A stretch of 64,000 nucleotides of DNA from NCBI RefSeq assembly GCF_004362045.1, contig NZ_SNWX01000007.1, positions 51,748-115,747 on the forward strand, in the 5' to 3' direction. Below, in pieces: positions 63,017 through 64,000 of this stretch. Below the pieces are notes generated by a model that ran no database searches, was not told the origin of the DNA, and worked only from the letters and a program-made list of their open reading frames with translations. Numbering within the stretch: position 1 is the stretch's first letter; every line of letters begins with the position of its first letter. This DNA is from Halanaerobium saccharolyticum. Its GTDB lineage: Bacteria; Bacillota; Halanaerobiia; Halanaerobiales; Halanaerobiaceae. The position numbers and the translations under genes were made by a program.

Positions 63017-64000
63017 TTAAGAATTAATTACTTGTGCATATCTTTCCGTAAAACTAAAGTATCCCAGCTTCTTTAATAGCTGGTTGGTAAAGGTTCTCGC
63101 AAGTATTGGGCTATTGGATATTCTCCAGTAGCCTTTTCTTGTGTTAGCATATTCCCAGGCTTTAGCTTCTTTAACACCCAGTTTCCTGAGCATTCTAAAG
63201 CGAGTTTTGATTCTCTTCCATCGTTTCCAGTAGCACATCCTTATTCTTCGTCTTGCCCACTGGTCAAGCTCTCTCATCTTGCTTTTCATATCAGCTATTT
63301 TATAATAGCTGACCCAGCCTGTGATTGTCTGTTTTAATTTCTTAAAACGATATTTCATCGTCCAGGGCTTGCTTCTTGATGTGAGTTCTTTTATCTTTGC
63401 CTTAATTTTCTTAATTGATTTCGGGTGGACTCTAACCCTTACTTCACCATTCATTTGATAAAATGAAAACCCCAAGAATTTTCTTCTCCAGGGTCTGCCG
63501 ACTGCACTCTTTGTTGTATTAACTTTTAGTTTCAGTTTCTTTTCAATAAATACAGTTATACTTTTCATGACCCTTTCAGCCGCTTTCCTGCTTTTAACAT
63601 AGATCTGATTGTCATCAGCATAGCGACAGAATTTATGATTGCGTTTTCCCAGTTCTTTATCCAGTTCATCCAGCATTATGTTACTAAGCAGTGGACTTAG
63701 AGGCCCGCCCTGCGGGCATCCTCGGTCTGTTTTCTTAATTAAACCATCAATCATTACTCCTGAATTAAGATAAGCTCTTATTAATTTCAGTACCCGCTTA
63801 TCCTGCACTCTTCTGGCTACTAAAGACATTAGTTTATCATGTTGAACAGTATCAAAATACTTTGCAAGGTCTATATCGACCACCCATGTATAACCATCAT
63901 TTATATATTCTTTAGCTTTATTTACTGCCTGATGTGCATTCCTTCCAGGTCTGAAACCGTAGCTGTATTCTGAAAATCCTGGGTCAAATATTGGTGTCAG
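63017..64000 (-). CDS. ltrA: Group IIC intron reverse transcriptase/maturase, partial (5' end off window)
   Basis: The frame is open to the window edge, giving 327 codons of the C-terminal part. It starts in LTPIFDPGFSEYSYGFRPG (RT motif 2), and holds the catalytic CRYADDNQIYVKS, QGGPLSPLLSNIMLDELD, and a GIIM-type maturase tail (RKGYWRISNSPIL). The sequence closely follows group IIC maturases such as GsI-IIC. It promotes splicing and retrohoming. The D in the YADD motif is intact, so it may be active. It could insert 3' of a terminator. Confidence 0.93.
   Translation of the reverse strand: MTPIFDPGFSEYSYGFRPGRNAHQAVNKAKEYINDGYTWVVDIDLAKYFDTVQHDKLMSLVARRVQDKRVLKLIRAYLNSGVMIDGLIKKTDRGCPQGGPLSPLLSNIMLDELDKELGKRNHKFCRYADDNQIYVKSRKAAERVMKSITVFIEKKLKLKVNTTKSAVGRPWRRKFLGFSFYQMNGEVRVRVHPKSIKKIKAKIKELTSRSKPWTMKYRFKKLKQTITGWVSYYKIADMKSKMRELDQWARRRIRMCYWKRWKRIKTRFRMLRKLGVKEAKAWEYANTRKGYWRISNSPILARTFTNQLLKKLGYFSFTERYAQVINS

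Noticed and set aside
1..64000. CRISPR arrays, prophage genes or IS transposases
   Set aside because: No regularly spaced direct repeats, phage structural genes or transposase frames were seen; the only mobile element is the group IIC intron.

Overview
This window is low-GC DNA from an anaerobic bacterium. The best fit is the order Halanaerobiales, probably Halanaerobium or a close relative. That placement is an inference from gene content and AT-rich codon usage; no rRNA or other phylogenetic marker is present. Supporting signs are GGAGG-type ribosome binding sites, an anaerobic (early-cobalt) B12 pathway, asrABC sulfite reductase, many AT-rich intergenic stretches, and hints of a diderm envelope (a ribose-binding protein with a plain Sec signal peptide and no lipobox, and a DUF374 acyltransferase).

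Layout. Positions 1-7.4 kb are c-di-GMP and sensory genes: a partial fapA (DUF342) behind a GEMM-I c-di-GMP riboswitch, a six-helix membrane protein of unknown function, tRNA-Thr, degV, a cold-shock gene, and a chemoreceptor that follows an EAL phosphodiesterase gene. That pair sits behind a second GEMM-I riboswitch with an intrinsic terminator. From 7.5 to 17.6 kb there are miscellaneous genes: tRNA-Leu, a BaiN-type flavoprotein, a baeRF-like protein, a degenerate MocR regulator, a P2-type ATPase, a DJ-1/PfpI protein, a DUF2254 protein and an aldo/keto reductase.

From 17.7 to 48.3 kb almost every gene is on the minus strand and serves tetrapyrrole synthesis. Three promoter blocks can be seen. 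hemA-sirC-cobC has its own promoter. An AdoCbl riboswitch controls a long run from cbiP2 to cblS, which holds the corrin ring genes, a cobalt-type ECF transporter and nucleotide-loop genes. hemC-cobA/hemD-hemB-DUF374-hemL-cbiX has a third promoter. Together they cover glutamyl-tRNA to adenosylcobamide and also siroheme. No cobT is present; cblS/cblT-like alpha-ribazole salvage genes occupy that step. There are two different cbiP paralogues and a CbiF-CbiK fusion.

From 48.4 to 52.2 kb lies asrABC with an FNT channel gene, a likely hydrosulfide exporter. The neighbouring siroheme genes would supply the AsrC cofactor. From 52.4 to 53.9 kb lies fchA-folD, in which FolD has lost the usual catalytic lysine, so the two proteins may divide the normally bifunctional reaction. 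From 54.1 to 60.1 kb is a complete rbsRKDACB ribose operon with promoter and operator. From 60.3 to 62.8 kb is a CaiB-type CoA-transferase gene with madL-madM malonate-transporter genes, behind a promoter overlapped by a nested palindrome. The right edge holds the 3' part of a group IIC intron whose maturase gene runs off the window. Three REP-like GGTACC palindromes are scattered in intergenic gaps. No CRISPR array, prophage or IS transposase was found.
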